Source of the DNA: Anaerolineae bacterium
GTDB lineage: Bacteria; Chloroflexota; Anaerolineae; J102
Direction: 5' to 3'
Assembly (NCBI GenBank): GCA_015493675.1
Contig: WGCR01000155.1
Location: 1 to 6,854 of the forward strand
DNA length: 6,854 nucleotides
Shown: in pieces, positions 1 through 5,924 of the stretch
Numbering within the stretch: the first letter of the stretch is position 1
Layout: each line of letters opens with the position of its first letter
The notes under the pieces: generated by a model
What the model was told of the DNA's origin: nothing
Database searches by the model: none
Seen by the model: the letters and a program-made list of their open reading frames with translations, nothing else
Program-made: the position numbers and the translations under genes

Positions 1-323
1 ACATAGATGTGTTGGATATCCGCGGGCTTTTTGTCGGTGTTCCAATGCACCAGGATGCGGATGCAGTGGGGCAGGCTGTTGGGCACCTCCATCTCATGCC
101 CGCACAGCAGCGCGACATCCCACCAGCCCAACTGACGGGCCGCCAACGCCGGGAATTCAGCATTGATATCGCGGGTGGTGGTGAAGATAGCGCTGGCGAC
201 ATCTTCCGGCTCGATGCCATTCAGCCGGATCATCAGCGCCAGCAGACGGCGGGTTTCCCGCAGTATTTCCTGCCGGGAATTAGAGGTGACGGTTGTTGCA
301 CCGCGAACGCCTCGACAGACCAT
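1..323 (-). CDS. aroH: Chorismate mutase, AroH (Bacillus) type, C-terminus cut off by the window edge
   Basis: Converts chorismate to prephenate, the branch step to phenylalanine and tyrosine; the family is a cytosolic homotrimer. My own translation of the reverse strand gives 107 residues before the window edge. The N-terminus MVCRGVRGATTV matches the B. subtilis AroH start (MMIRGIRGATTV). Known active-site positions of that enzyme are present: Arg7, Phe57, Arg63, Cys74, Glu77, Arg89 and Tyr107, the last four shifted by one through a single-residue gap. B. subtilis AroH has 127 residues, so about 20, including the Arg116 equivalent, lie outside the window. Start 323 follows the family alignment and has AAGGAG 9 bases upstream (333-338). 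An in-frame ATG at 407 with AGGAGG 6 bases upstream (414-419) would add 28 residues with no counterpart in the B. subtilis enzyme. A putative attenuator precedes the gene. Identity is near certain; the start is not. Confidence 0.93.
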   Translation of the reverse strand, partial: MVCRGVRGATTVTSNSRQEILRETRRLLALMIRLNGIEPEDVASAIFTTTRDINAEFPALAARQLGWWDVALLCGHEMEVPNSLPHCIRILVHWNTDKKPADIQHIY

Positions 324-407
324 GATGGGCTGCTCCTTTGGGGGCGTGACATGCGCCCATGCGGGCGTAGTGATGGGTTGGGAATACCAGAGACCAACTT
401 GCAGCAT

Positions 408-419
408 GAGAGACCTCCT
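408..419 (-). promoter_or_regulatory. Strong alternative ribosome binding site for an extended AroH
   Basis: AGGAGG (414-419, read on the minus strand) lies 6 bases before an ATG at 405-407 that is in frame with aroH and has no stop before it. This is a closer consensus site and spacing than the one before the family-conserved start at 323. It either sets the true start, giving a 28-residue N-terminal extension, or produces a second isoform. Confidence 0.55.
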
Positions 420-483
420 GTCAGTCATGGGAGCTTTCGCCCACACTGCTTTTTGGCGTTCGTCGCCCAAAAATTCAGACAAC

Positions 484-514
484 AAAAAGAGCGTGGGCTT
501 GTCGCTCCACGCTC
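484..514 (-). terminator. Intrinsic terminator in the aroH leader (attenuator arm 3:4)
   Basis: Read on the minus strand, GAGCGTGG (514-507) and CCACGCTC (496-489) form a perfect 8-bp GC-rich stem. The 10-base loop can add an inner GC/GC pair beside one bulged A. A run of five T (488-484) and then GTT follow. The hairpin lies about 75-165 bases upstream of the two possible aroH starts and about 215 bases downstream of a minus-strand promoter. It therefore stands between the promoter and the gene, as an attenuator would, rather than after a gene. Confidence 0.8.
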
Positions 515-569
515 GGAAAAACAGGTTTGAATGTGCTTCTACACAATGTCCTGCCCGGCGGGGAGCGAC
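501..569 (-). promoter_or_regulatory. Candidate antiterminator pairing (2:3) of the aroH attenuator
   Basis: On the minus strand GTCGCTCC (569-562) is the exact reverse complement of GGAGCGAC (508-501). The second strand occupies the inner end of the terminator's 5' arm and its loop. Pairing of the two would leave the terminator arms crossing this helix, so the full terminator hairpin and this helix should exclude each other. A competing upstream hairpin can sequester the first strand: GGCGGGG (616-610) with CCCCGCC (563-557), and inside it TGGCTA (590-585) with TAGCCA (575-570). The direct overlap with the terminator stem is only 2 bases, so exclusivity rests on topology. An 8-base match alone could be chance; the arrangement is what makes it credible. 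Confidence 0.55.
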
Positions 570-703
570 TGGCTAAAGCTAAAATAGCCAAAATAAAAGC
601 CAAAGTAAGCCCCGCCAAAGACATCCTTCGCACACGCGTTTTCTCCACTCGCCACAAGGGCGGCGCTGGCAGGAGAAAGAAAGGCGTTACGTGAGGTTGA
701 CAT
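539..703 (-). other. Alternative overlapping leader ORF with a Phe/Tyr-rich run
   Basis: In a second frame the same region reads FGGAYFGFYFGYFSF at 619-575, nine Phe or Tyr codons out of fifteen, which suits a Phe/Tyr-pathway gene. The ORF can start at ATG 703 or 715, or GTG 655, but none has a convincing ribosome binding site. The stop is TAG at 541-539, downstream of the antiterminator strand, and a ribosome stalled at the last Phe codon would cover that strand, so the geometry is less classical. It is listed as the main rival to the 18-codon leader. Confidence 0.3.
579..635 (-). CDS. Putative attenuator leader peptide (Trp/Leu/Phe-rich, 18 codons)
   Basis: A GTG at 635-633 with GGAG seven bases upstream (646-643) opens an 18-codon ORF reading VCEGCLWRGLLWLLFWLF and ending in TAG at 581-579. 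It has three Trp, six Leu and two Phe codons. The stop lies about ten bases before the candidate antiterminator strand (569-562). A ribosome that reaches the stop would therefore cover that strand, while one stalled on the Trp codons at 602-600 or 590-588 would leave it free, as in classical trp-type attenuation. Chorismate mutase leads to Phe and Tyr rather than Trp, so the sensed amino acid is uncertain; genes further downstream are outside the window. A competing reading frame over the same bases is Phe/Tyr-rich (539-703). No translation evidence exists. Confidence 0.4.
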   Translation of the reverse strand: MCEGCLWRGLLWLLFWLF

Positions 704-735
704 TGGGCATAGCATCCAAAAAGAAGTTGTTTCGG

Positions 736-764
736 AGCATAGCACAGAGCGTTTCATGTGTCAA
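736..764 (-). promoter_or_regulatory. Sigma-70 type promoter for the aroH leader transcript
   Basis: On the minus strand a perfect -35 TTGACA (764-759), a 17-base spacer and TATGCT (741-736) preceded by an extended -10 TGC. The expected start is near 730-728. This gives a leader of about 320 bases to the ATG at 407 and about 245 bases to the end of the leader terminator. The short inverted repeat TCAAA/TTTGA (761-777) overlaps the -35 box and could be an operator. Confidence 0.75.
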
Positions 765-1090
765 ATCATGTTTTTGATGTACGACTTATGCCCCATCGTC
801 CACGAAGGGAGCATTGGCATTAAGGCGGCGGTCATCATTCTGTGGTAAGCTTATGGGAGCTTATGACATCGTTGGGATGCGTGTCTGAAAATTCCATCAA
901 CGCATCTCTTTCAACACATTCCTTTGTAACTACCAAGGTCTCGCCATCACTTTTTGCCACGAAGACACGAAGGGAAAAATAGAAGGTTTTCTTCGTGTCT
1001 TCTTAAACCTTCGCGCCTTCGTGGCTCTTAGAGGCTCAAAGTCGAGTACGTTAGCAGTTACATTCCTTTTCGATTCAAGGTGAAAATATC
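765..1090. other. Gene-free divergent region between the aroH leader and gnd
   Basis: I see no credible protein or RNA gene here. It holds a direct repeat AGCTTATG at 848-855 and 858-865 (10-base period), an inverted repeat GATGCGT (876-882) with ACGCATC (900-906), and the palindromic repeat at 956-1025. No convincing -35/-10 pair for gnd was found. The gnd ribosome binding site AAGGTG is at 1077-1082. Confidence 0.6.
956..1025. repeat. Palindromic interspersed repeat, CACGAAG type
   Basis: An 18-base left arm GCCACGAAGACACGAAGG (956-973) matches the reverse complement of the right arm (1008-1025) at 16 of 18 positions. A third, internal copy, CTTCGTGTCTTC, sits at 991-1002 and can pair with the left arm instead. 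The unit resembles the CACGGAG-based repeat at the right end of the window. It lies in the gnd leader region and could fold as a large hairpin in either strand's RNA. Confidence 0.75.
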
Positions 1091-2542
1091 ATGACAAAAA
1101 ACGACATTGGACTCATCGGACTGGCAGTTATGGGCCAGAATCTGGTGCTGAACATGGCCCGAAACGGATTTTCCGTCTCAGTTTATAACCGCACTGGCTC
1201 CAAGACGCAGAAGTTCATCGCGGGCCCGGCCGCAGGCAAGGCCATCACCGCCACTTATTCTCCGGAAGAACTGGTGGCGTCTCTCAAGCGTCCGCGTAAA
1301 ATCATGATTATGGTCAAGGCCGGCTGGCCCGTTGACGCGGTGATCAAGCAGCTAACGCCCTTTCTGGAGCCGGGCGATCTAATCATCGATGGCGGCAACT
1401 CTTTCTTTATGGATACGGAGCGACGTTCCAAAGAGCTGGAAGAAGCGGGGCTCTTGTTTATCGGCACGGGCGTGTCGGGCGGCGAGGAGGGAGCGCTGTG
1501 GGGCCCCAGCCTCATGCCGGGCGGTCAGAAAGAGGCCTATGAGCTGGTGCAGCCCATCTTCGAAGCTATCGCCGCCAAAGTTGACGGCGAGCCCTGCGTC
1601 ACCTACATCGGGCCGCGGGGAGCGGGCCATTACGTGAAGATGGTGCACAATGGCATTGAATATGGTGACATCCAGCTCATTGCCGAAAGCTATGATGTCC
1701 TGCATCGCGGTTACAGAATGGACAATCCGGCGCTGCATGATGTTTTCAGCCAATGGAATAAGGGACTATTGCAGAGTTACCTCATCGAAATCGCTGCCGA
1801 TATTTTCAGCAAGAAGGATGAAGAAACCGGGCAATATGTCCTCGATATCATCCTGGACGCCGCGGGCCAGAAAGGCACGGGGAAATGGAGCAGCCAAAAC
1901 GCGCTGGATCTGGGCATCCCCGCCACCACTATCACCGAAGCGGTGTTCGCGCGGGCGCTTTCGGCCCACAAAGAAGAGCGGATAGCCGCATCCCAGGTGC
2001 TGGAAGGCCCCGGACTGGTGACCGCTGGCGACAAGGACACGCTGGTTCCGGCTCTGGAAGATGCTCTTTACGCCTCCAAAGTCATCTCCTACGCCCAGGG
2101 TTTCAGCCTGCTACGGGCAGCATCGAAAGAATATGGTTATGATCTGAACTATGGCGAGATCGCCCGTATCTGGCGTGGAGGGTGCATTATCCGGGCCGCG
2201 TTCCTCAACGATATCACCGCTGCTTTCCGGGCTCAGCCCGATCTGCCCAATCTGCTCATGGCCCCGTTTTTCCGGGATGCTGTGGTGAGCCGTCAGAAAA
2301 ACTGGCGTATCGTGCTTAAAGTGGCGCTTGATTTGGGCATCCCTGTGCCCGCCATGAGCGCCTCGATCGCCTATTTCGATGGCTATCGCAGCGAGCGTCT
2401 GCCTGCCAACATGATTCAGGCGCTGCGAGATTATTTTGGAGCCCACACTTACGAGCGGGTGGACAAACCCCGCGGCCAGTTCTTCCATACCGAATGGGTG
2501 GCCTCAGAGACTGATATCACGGCCAGTTCATACAACGCCTGA
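1091..2542 (+). CDS. gnd: 6-phosphogluconate dehydrogenase (decarboxylating)
   Basis: Oxidises and decarboxylates 6-phosphogluconate to ribulose 5-phosphate with reduction of NADP+, the last step of the oxidative pentose phosphate branch, in the cytosol. The 483 residues equal the long family form. The N-terminal Rossmann domain shows GLAVMGQNL (residues 10-18) and NRT (33-35), the usual NADP-preferring motif, then IIDGGNS (98-104) and the substrate loop GTGVSGGEEGA (125-135). The helical catalytic domain carries Lys183, Asn187 and Glu190 (HYVKMVHNGIEYG), the GQKGTGKW loop with Lys261, Arg288, Arg446 and His452, at positions that fit the sheep enzyme numbering. All catalytic and substrate residues I can check are present. 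ATG 1091 follows AAGGTG by 8 bases. It appears monocistronic, with a probable terminator about 70 bases downstream. zwf or pgl is not in the window. Confidence 0.98.
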   Translation: MTKNDIGLIGLAVMGQNLVLNMARNGFSVSVYNRTGSKTQKFIAGPAAGKAITATYSPEELVASLKRPRKIMIMVKAGWPVDAVIKQLTPFLEPGDLIIDGGNSFFMDTERRSKELEEAGLLFIGTGVSGGEEGALWGPSLMPGGQKEAYELVQPIFEAIAAKVDGEPCVTYIGPRGAGHYVKMVHNGIEYGDIQLIAESYDVLHRGYRMDNPALHDVFSQWNKGLLQSYLIEIAADIFSKKDEETGQYVLDIILDAAGQKGTGKWSSQNALDLGIPATTITEAVFARALSAHKEERIAASQVLEGPGLVTAGDKDTLVPALEDALYASKVISYAQGFSLLRAASKEYGYDLNYGEIARIWRGGCIIRAAFLNDITAAFRAQPDLPNLLMAPFFRDAVVSRQKNWRIVLKVALDLGIPVPAMSASIAYFDGYRSERLPANMIQALRDYFGAHTYERVDKPRGQFFHTEWVASETDITASSYNA

Positions 2543-2609
2543 TTCCAGAAACTAAACAGTAGTTCGCAATTGTGAAGGCAGTCTTCGCCTGCACGACCCT
2601 GACAGATTG

Positions 2610-2636
2610 AAGGCCCAAAACGCCGCCTGGGCTTTT
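2610..2636 (+). terminator. Probable intrinsic terminator of gnd
   Basis: AAGGCCCA (2610-2617) pairs with TGGGCTTT (2628-2635), eight pairs including one G-U, over a 10-base loop, ending in TTTT (2633-2636). It lies 67 bases past the gnd stop. The U run is short, so termination may be partial. Confidence 0.55.
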
Positions 2637-2667
2637 GTGAGATGGCTCTCATAACCGGCTGAAAATT

Positions 2668-2696
2668 TTGCGCACTGCGTCATAAAAAAGTATAAT
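2668..2696 (+). promoter_or_regulatory. Promoter with perfect -10 box, probably for etfBA
   Basis: TTGCGC (2668-2673), a 17-base spacer and the consensus TATAAT (2691-2696). The -35 box matches only its first three bases. The expected start is near 2703, which gives an untranslated leader of about 305 bases before etfB. I saw no better promoter closer to the gene. Confidence 0.6.
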
Positions 2697-2702
2697 AACA
2701 TC

Positions 2703-3007
2703 CCGACGAAGTATTTTGCCAGCGTAAACCAAACAATCCATCCTGCAATGATGCACACCCTTTCACATCCCGGCATCCCGACCGGCATTTTTGAAAAGAC
2801 GGTTACTGTGACTCATTTGGGGGTTACGCGCGAGAACGGCGATCGGGGCGGGGAAACGACGCCGGGGACGTCAAACAACCATCCTCCCATTGTGCAGCAT
2901 CACCGTGAATCAGGAAAAGGGGTTCGGCCTGCTTTCAGTGCAGACGCTTTTCCTTTTCTTCACGTTACACTCTTGAACCATCTCTATTCAGACAAGGAGA
3001 ATTGAAT
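2703..3007 (+). promoter_or_regulatory. Long, possibly structured leader of etfBA
   Basis: About 305 bases with no convincing gene. A hairpin-capable element lies at 2913-2953: GGAAAAG (2913-2919) with CTTTTCC (2947-2953), with CTGC (2929-2932) and GCAG (2940-2943) able to pair inside it, followed by TTTTC. Further upstream ACGGCG and CGCCG around 2838-2872 can also pair. It does not match an FMN, cobalamin or T-box consensus that I can recognise. The etfB ribosome binding site AAGGAG is at 2994-2999. Confidence 0.35.
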
Positions 3008-3775
3008 ATGCGCTATCTGGTTTGTATCAAACAAACGCCGGATACGGCGGAGCTTCCCAAGATCACGCCAGAGGAAGCGGCTTCCGGAAAGTTCAGCGTC
3101 AACCTTGTCGTCAATCCGTGGGACGAACTCGCCATCGAGGCGGGGCTGAAGCTCATGGAGACTTATGGCGGCGTGACCGGCGCCATAACCGTTGGCGACG
3201 AAGGCGCTATCGACGCTCTGCGCAGCGCCCTGGCTATGGGCTGCAAGGACGCCACCTTGGTGAAAAACGTCGGGGCTGACGTATCAGGCGTGGCTGATCT
3301 TCTGGCCGCAGCAGTGAAAAAAGATGGCGATGTCGGAGTAGTCGTCACCGGACAGATGACAGTGGACGGCAACTCCGGCTCCCTGCCTGTGGTCCTGGGC
3401 CGCAAACTGGGCTGGCCCGTTCTCACCGGCGTTGCCAAAATTGTCGATCTCGCTGATGACAGCATTACAGTAGAACGCACCGTGGGACAGGCCCGCCTGA
3501 CGGTGAAGACCTCGCTTCCGGCAGTGGTGTCCGTCAACAAAGAGATCGGCGAACCCCGCTACCCCACCTTCATCAACATCCGCAAGGCGGCCCGGGTGAA
3601 GGCGCCTGTGCTCACCGCCGATGACCTGGGCGTGGAAGTGCCTGCGCCTGTGGTGCATATGACTAACTTCCGCAAGCCGCCCGCCCGAGACGCCAAAGTG
3701 CAATTGTTCGAAGGTTCGCCGCAGGAAGCCGCCGCTGCGCTGGTCGATGCGCTGCTCGCAGAAAAGGTGCTATAG
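3008..3775 (+). CDS. etfB: Electron transfer flavoprotein, beta subunit
   Basis: The beta subunit pairs with EtfA to form the FAD-containing heterodimer that carries electrons between dehydrogenases and a membrane quinone reductase or another acceptor. The 255 residues are a normal length. Family marks are NPWDELAIE (36-44), the nucleotide-binding loop TGQMTVDGNSGSLP (114-127), and the block from VERTVGQARLTV (155-166) through LPAVVSV (170-176) and EPRYPTFINIRKA (182-194). In the loop, the usual DGDT reads DGNS, so an acidic position is Asn122. ATG 3008 follows AAGGAG by 8 bases; the in-frame TTG at 3002 is too close to that site. etfA follows 12 bases later. No acyl-CoA dehydrogenase, EtfQO or fixCX gene lies nearby, so the redox partner and any bifurcation ability are open. 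Confidence 0.96.
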   Translation: MRYLVCIKQTPDTAELPKITPEEAASGKFSVNLVVNPWDELAIEAGLKLMETYGGVTGAITVGDEGAIDALRSALAMGCKDATLVKNVGADVSGVADLLAAAVKKDGDVGVVVTGQMTVDGNSGSLPVVLGRKLGWPVLTGVAKIVDLADDSITVERTVGQARLTVKTSLPAVVSVNKEIGEPRYPTFINIRKAARVKAPVLTADDLGVEVPAPVVHMTNFRKPPARDAKVQLFEGSPQEAAAALVDALLAEKVL

Positions 3776-3787
3776 GAGGAGATGACA

Positions 3788-4753
3788 ATGAAATTCCTGG
3801 TTTATATCGAAACCGATAGCGGCGACGTAGTCGCCAGCAGTTGGGAGGCCCTGGGCGCAGCCCTGAGTCTCAGCGATGATGTCGAAGCCGTGATCATCGG
3901 CGACAAAATCAGCGTTGGGGTGGAAGATGTCGTGAAACGCGGCGCCCAAAAAGTGTATGTCGTCGAGGACGAAACCCGTCAATTGTTTGATCTTGAACGC
4001 CATCTGGCGGATGTGAAAAATGTGCTGGACATGAGTGGCGCCGACGCCTTCCTGGCCTCGCATACCAGCAATGGCCGGGATTTGGCAGCGGCTTTGGGTG
4101 CTGATAAAACCGCTGGCGTCATCGCCGACGCCCTGGAGCTGAGTGTGGACGGCGATAAGCTGAAAGGCGTTCGCGGCGTTTATTCCGGCAACATCCTGGT
4201 GGATGTCACCGTGGATGGCTCGCCTCAGATCGCCACGTTGCGCCCGCGCGCCTTTGCGGCAGCTGAGGACACAGGCGCCAGCGCCGATGTCGTATTGGTC
4301 GATCCGGCCAATGTCGACAGCCCCTACGAGGTGCTGGGCGTCGAGCGTACCGAGACGGGCGAGGTGAGCCTCACTGAGGCCAGCGTCATCGTCTCTGGCG
4401 GTCGCGGCGTGGCCAAAGACCCCGAGCTGGGCTTTGATTTGATCCGCGAGCTGGCGGGCCTGCTGGGCGCTGCTGTGGGCGCTTCCCGCGCGGCAGTGGA
4501 TGCCGGCTTTATCTCTTACGATCATCAGGTGGGCCAGACCGGCAAGGTCGTCCGTCCCGATCTCTACATCGCCGCCGGCATCAGCGGCGCGGTGCAGCAT
4601 CTGGCGGGCATGGGCTCCAGCAAGGTGATTGTAGCTATCAACAAGGACGCTGAAGCGCCCATCTTCAGCGTGGCCAACTACGGCATCGTGGGCGATCTCT
4701 TCGAGGTCGTGCCAGCCATGTCCGAAGCCGTGCGAGAGAAGCTGGGCAAGTAA
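3788..4753 (+). CDS. etfA: Electron transfer flavoprotein, alpha subunit
   Basis: The alpha subunit holds the catalytic FAD of the ETF heterodimer. The 321 residues split into an N-terminal nucleotide-binding-like domain (about 1-190) and the C-terminal FAD domain. The latter carries SGGRG (203-207), GASRAAVDAG (231-240), QVGQTGKVVRPDLY (247-260), GISGAVQHLAGM (264-275) and AINKDAEAPIF (283-293), the standard FAD-contact series with Arg234, Gln250 and His271. I start at ATG 3788, which has AGGAGG (3774-3779) 8 bases upstream. The in-frame ATG at 3782 is only 2 bases from that site and would add two residues. The ribosome binding site overlaps the etfB stop codon, so translation of the pair is probably coupled. 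A strong terminator follows 30 bases past the stop. Confidence 0.97.
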   Translation: MKFLVYIETDSGDVVASSWEALGAALSLSDDVEAVIIGDKISVGVEDVVKRGAQKVYVVEDETRQLFDLERHLADVKNVLDMSGADAFLASHTSNGRDLAAALGADKTAGVIADALELSVDGDKLKGVRGVYSGNILVDVTVDGSPQIATLRPRAFAAAEDTGASADVVLVDPANVDSPYEVLGVERTETGEVSLTEASVIVSGGRGVAKDPELGFDLIRELAGLLGAAVGASRAAVDAGFISYDHQVGQTGKVVRPDLYIAAGISGAVQHLAGMGSSKVIVAINKDAEAPIFSVANYGIVGDLFEVVPAMSEAVREKLGK

Positions 4754-4778
4754 TCGCCAGCGTCACGCATCAAGCATT

Positions 4779-5789
4779 TCAGACCTCCGGGGCGCTCGAA
4801 GCCTCGGAGGTTTTTTGTTGGGGAGGCAGGGGGATGGACTGTTGGAAGCGGATGCCGCCGTAGCGCCATTTCACCCAGCCCAAAACGAGCAGTGCGCCAA
4901 CGCCGATGGCGAGGATCCCGATCAAGCCCGCCTCGGGCCCGAAAGCGCCGCCCGTCCACAGCTCGGGCCCCTTCTGTGCGATGGCGATGAAAGTAACGCC
5001 GCTATAGCTTCCGCCACTGACCGGGAAGCCGAAGATATTGCCCTGGAAGAAGTTCCAGGTGATATGCACGCCGATGGGGATGGCCAGATCGCCGGTCAGG
5101 ATGAATCCCAACCCCAGGAAAAGTCCGGCCACCACCAGACTGATGGTGCTGACGGTTGTGGTGTTTGGATTGCCGATATGAGCCAGGCCGAACAGGCTGG
5201 AGCAGAAAATCCAGCCCAGCACCAGTGCAATGGTTGGCGACCAGAATTTGAAATTGAGGGTTTCTGCGAAGTTGGTGAGCAGGTAGCCGCGGGAGAGCAG
5301 CTCCTCGAAAATCCCCACAGCCAGAAATAAAGCAATCGGCCATAAAATCCCCTGCCAGAAAGGCGTTCCCGCAAATGTCTTGATAACCTCTGTAACGCTT
5401 ATCCAGCCCAGCAGATATTCAGTCAGGAAAATGCCCGACATCAGCAAAGCGCCCAGCAGCAATCCAAACAGCAAGTCCAGCCACCAGCGCTTTCCCAAAT
5501 GGAAGCCATAATCCGCTAACGGGCGACGATCGATCCACCGCCCGATGATCAGGAGGGTCACGGCCAATCCGATGAGCAACAGCCATTCACTGATAGCTGC
5601 GCCTTGCAGGAATTGAAGGCCTGTAACCTCTGTTTGCAACTCATCACCAAGCCCGGGTATCAGAAAGTAGAGAGCCCTTTGCGTTCCTATGACCACCGGG
5701 ATGAAAATCAGAAGGAAAATCAGAAAGCGCCACAGAAAACGCAGGCGATGTTCCGCTTCATTCCAAAAAATCAACTTAATTACAGACAT
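4779..5789 (-). CDS. CPBP-family intramembrane metalloprotease (CAAX/Abi type)
   Basis: A polytopic membrane protein of 336 residues with the three marks of the CPBP (Rce1-like) family: EELLSR (Glu162, Glu163, Arg167), FGLAH (Phe200, His204) and HITWN (His242, Asn246). In this family these residues form the metal-dependent active site within the membrane. Hydrophobic stretches lie at roughly 17-36, 67-84, 103-122, 148-162, 183-200, 214-232, 235-250 and 286-307. The hydrophilic C-tail (about 312-336) is rich in Ser, Pro and Gln. ATG 5789 follows GGAGG by 6 bases. Family roles include prenylated-protein or bacteriocin processing and self-immunity; the substrate here is unknown. An interrupted small lipoprotein ORF lies just upstream, and in a shifted frame it would overlap this start. 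The 3' end contains the etfA terminator. Confidence 0.93.
   Translation of the reverse strand: MSVIKLIFWNEAEHRLRFLWRFLIFLLIFIPVVIGTQRALYFLIPGLGDELQTEVTGLQFLQGAAISEWLLLIGLAVTLLIIGRWIDRRPLADYGFHLGKRWWLDLLFGLLLGALLMSGIFLTEYLLGWISVTEVIKTFAGTPFWQGILWPIALFLAVGIFEELLSRGYLLTNFAETLNFKFWSPTIALVLGWIFCSSLFGLAHIGNPNTTTVSTISLVVAGLFLGLGFILTGDLAIPIGVHITWNFFQGNIFGFPVSGGSYSGVTFIAIAQKGPELWTGGAFGPEAGLIGILAIGVGALLVLGWVKWRYGGIRFQQSIPLPPQQKTSEASSAPEV
4783..4816 (+). terminator. Strong intrinsic terminator of etfBA, inside the 3' end of the convergent gene
   Basis: ACCTCCGGGGC (4783-4793) pairs with GCCTCGGAGGT (4801-4811) as an 11-bp stem with one G-T pair and a 7-base loop, followed by six T (4811-4816). On the opposite strand the same bases encode the last residues of the CPBP protease, ending TSEASSAPEV. 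No T run follows in the other direction, so it should act only on the etf transcript. Confidence 0.9.
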
Positions 5790-5924
5790 GAGCCGCCTCC
5801 ATCATTGCGATTGGTTGATGAACAGGCCTCGGCAAAGATTGGGAAGAGCCTTTGACCTGGTGGATGATCTCTCGAATCTGCCAGAAGACCTCTCGATCTT
5901 CTGCAATGTGTTTGGGAAGGGTCT

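Noticed and set aside
9..576. Plus-strand open frames of up to 173 codons
   Set aside because: They are antisense to aroH and its leader; the minus strand encodes a clearly recognisable AroH.
475..657. Minus-strand ORF of 60 codons with a hydrophobic stretch
   Set aside because: It runs straight through the leader terminator hairpin and has only a weak start; better explained as a frame shadow of the leader region.
407..730. T-box or riboswitch before aroH
   Set aside because: No T-box sequence of the AGGGTGGNACCGCG type or other known aptamer consensus was seen; the leader-peptide model explains more of the sequence.
704..757. Extending the Phe/Tyr leader ORF up to ATG 757
   Set aside because: That ATG lies between the -35 and -10 boxes of the promoter, so it would not be in the transcript.
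956..1025. CRISPR array or insertion-sequence end
   Set aside because: No regularly spaced direct repeats with unique spacers, and no transposase or target duplication; it is an imperfect palindrome.
2748..3005. 85-codon plus-strand ORF ending just before etfB
   Set aside because: No ribosome binding site, His/Pro/Thr-rich low-quality sequence with no recognisable motif; its stop two bases before the etfB ATG is noted but is probably chance.
2703..3007. FMN or cobalamin riboswitch before etfB
   Set aside because: Conserved blocks of these riboswitches could not be found.
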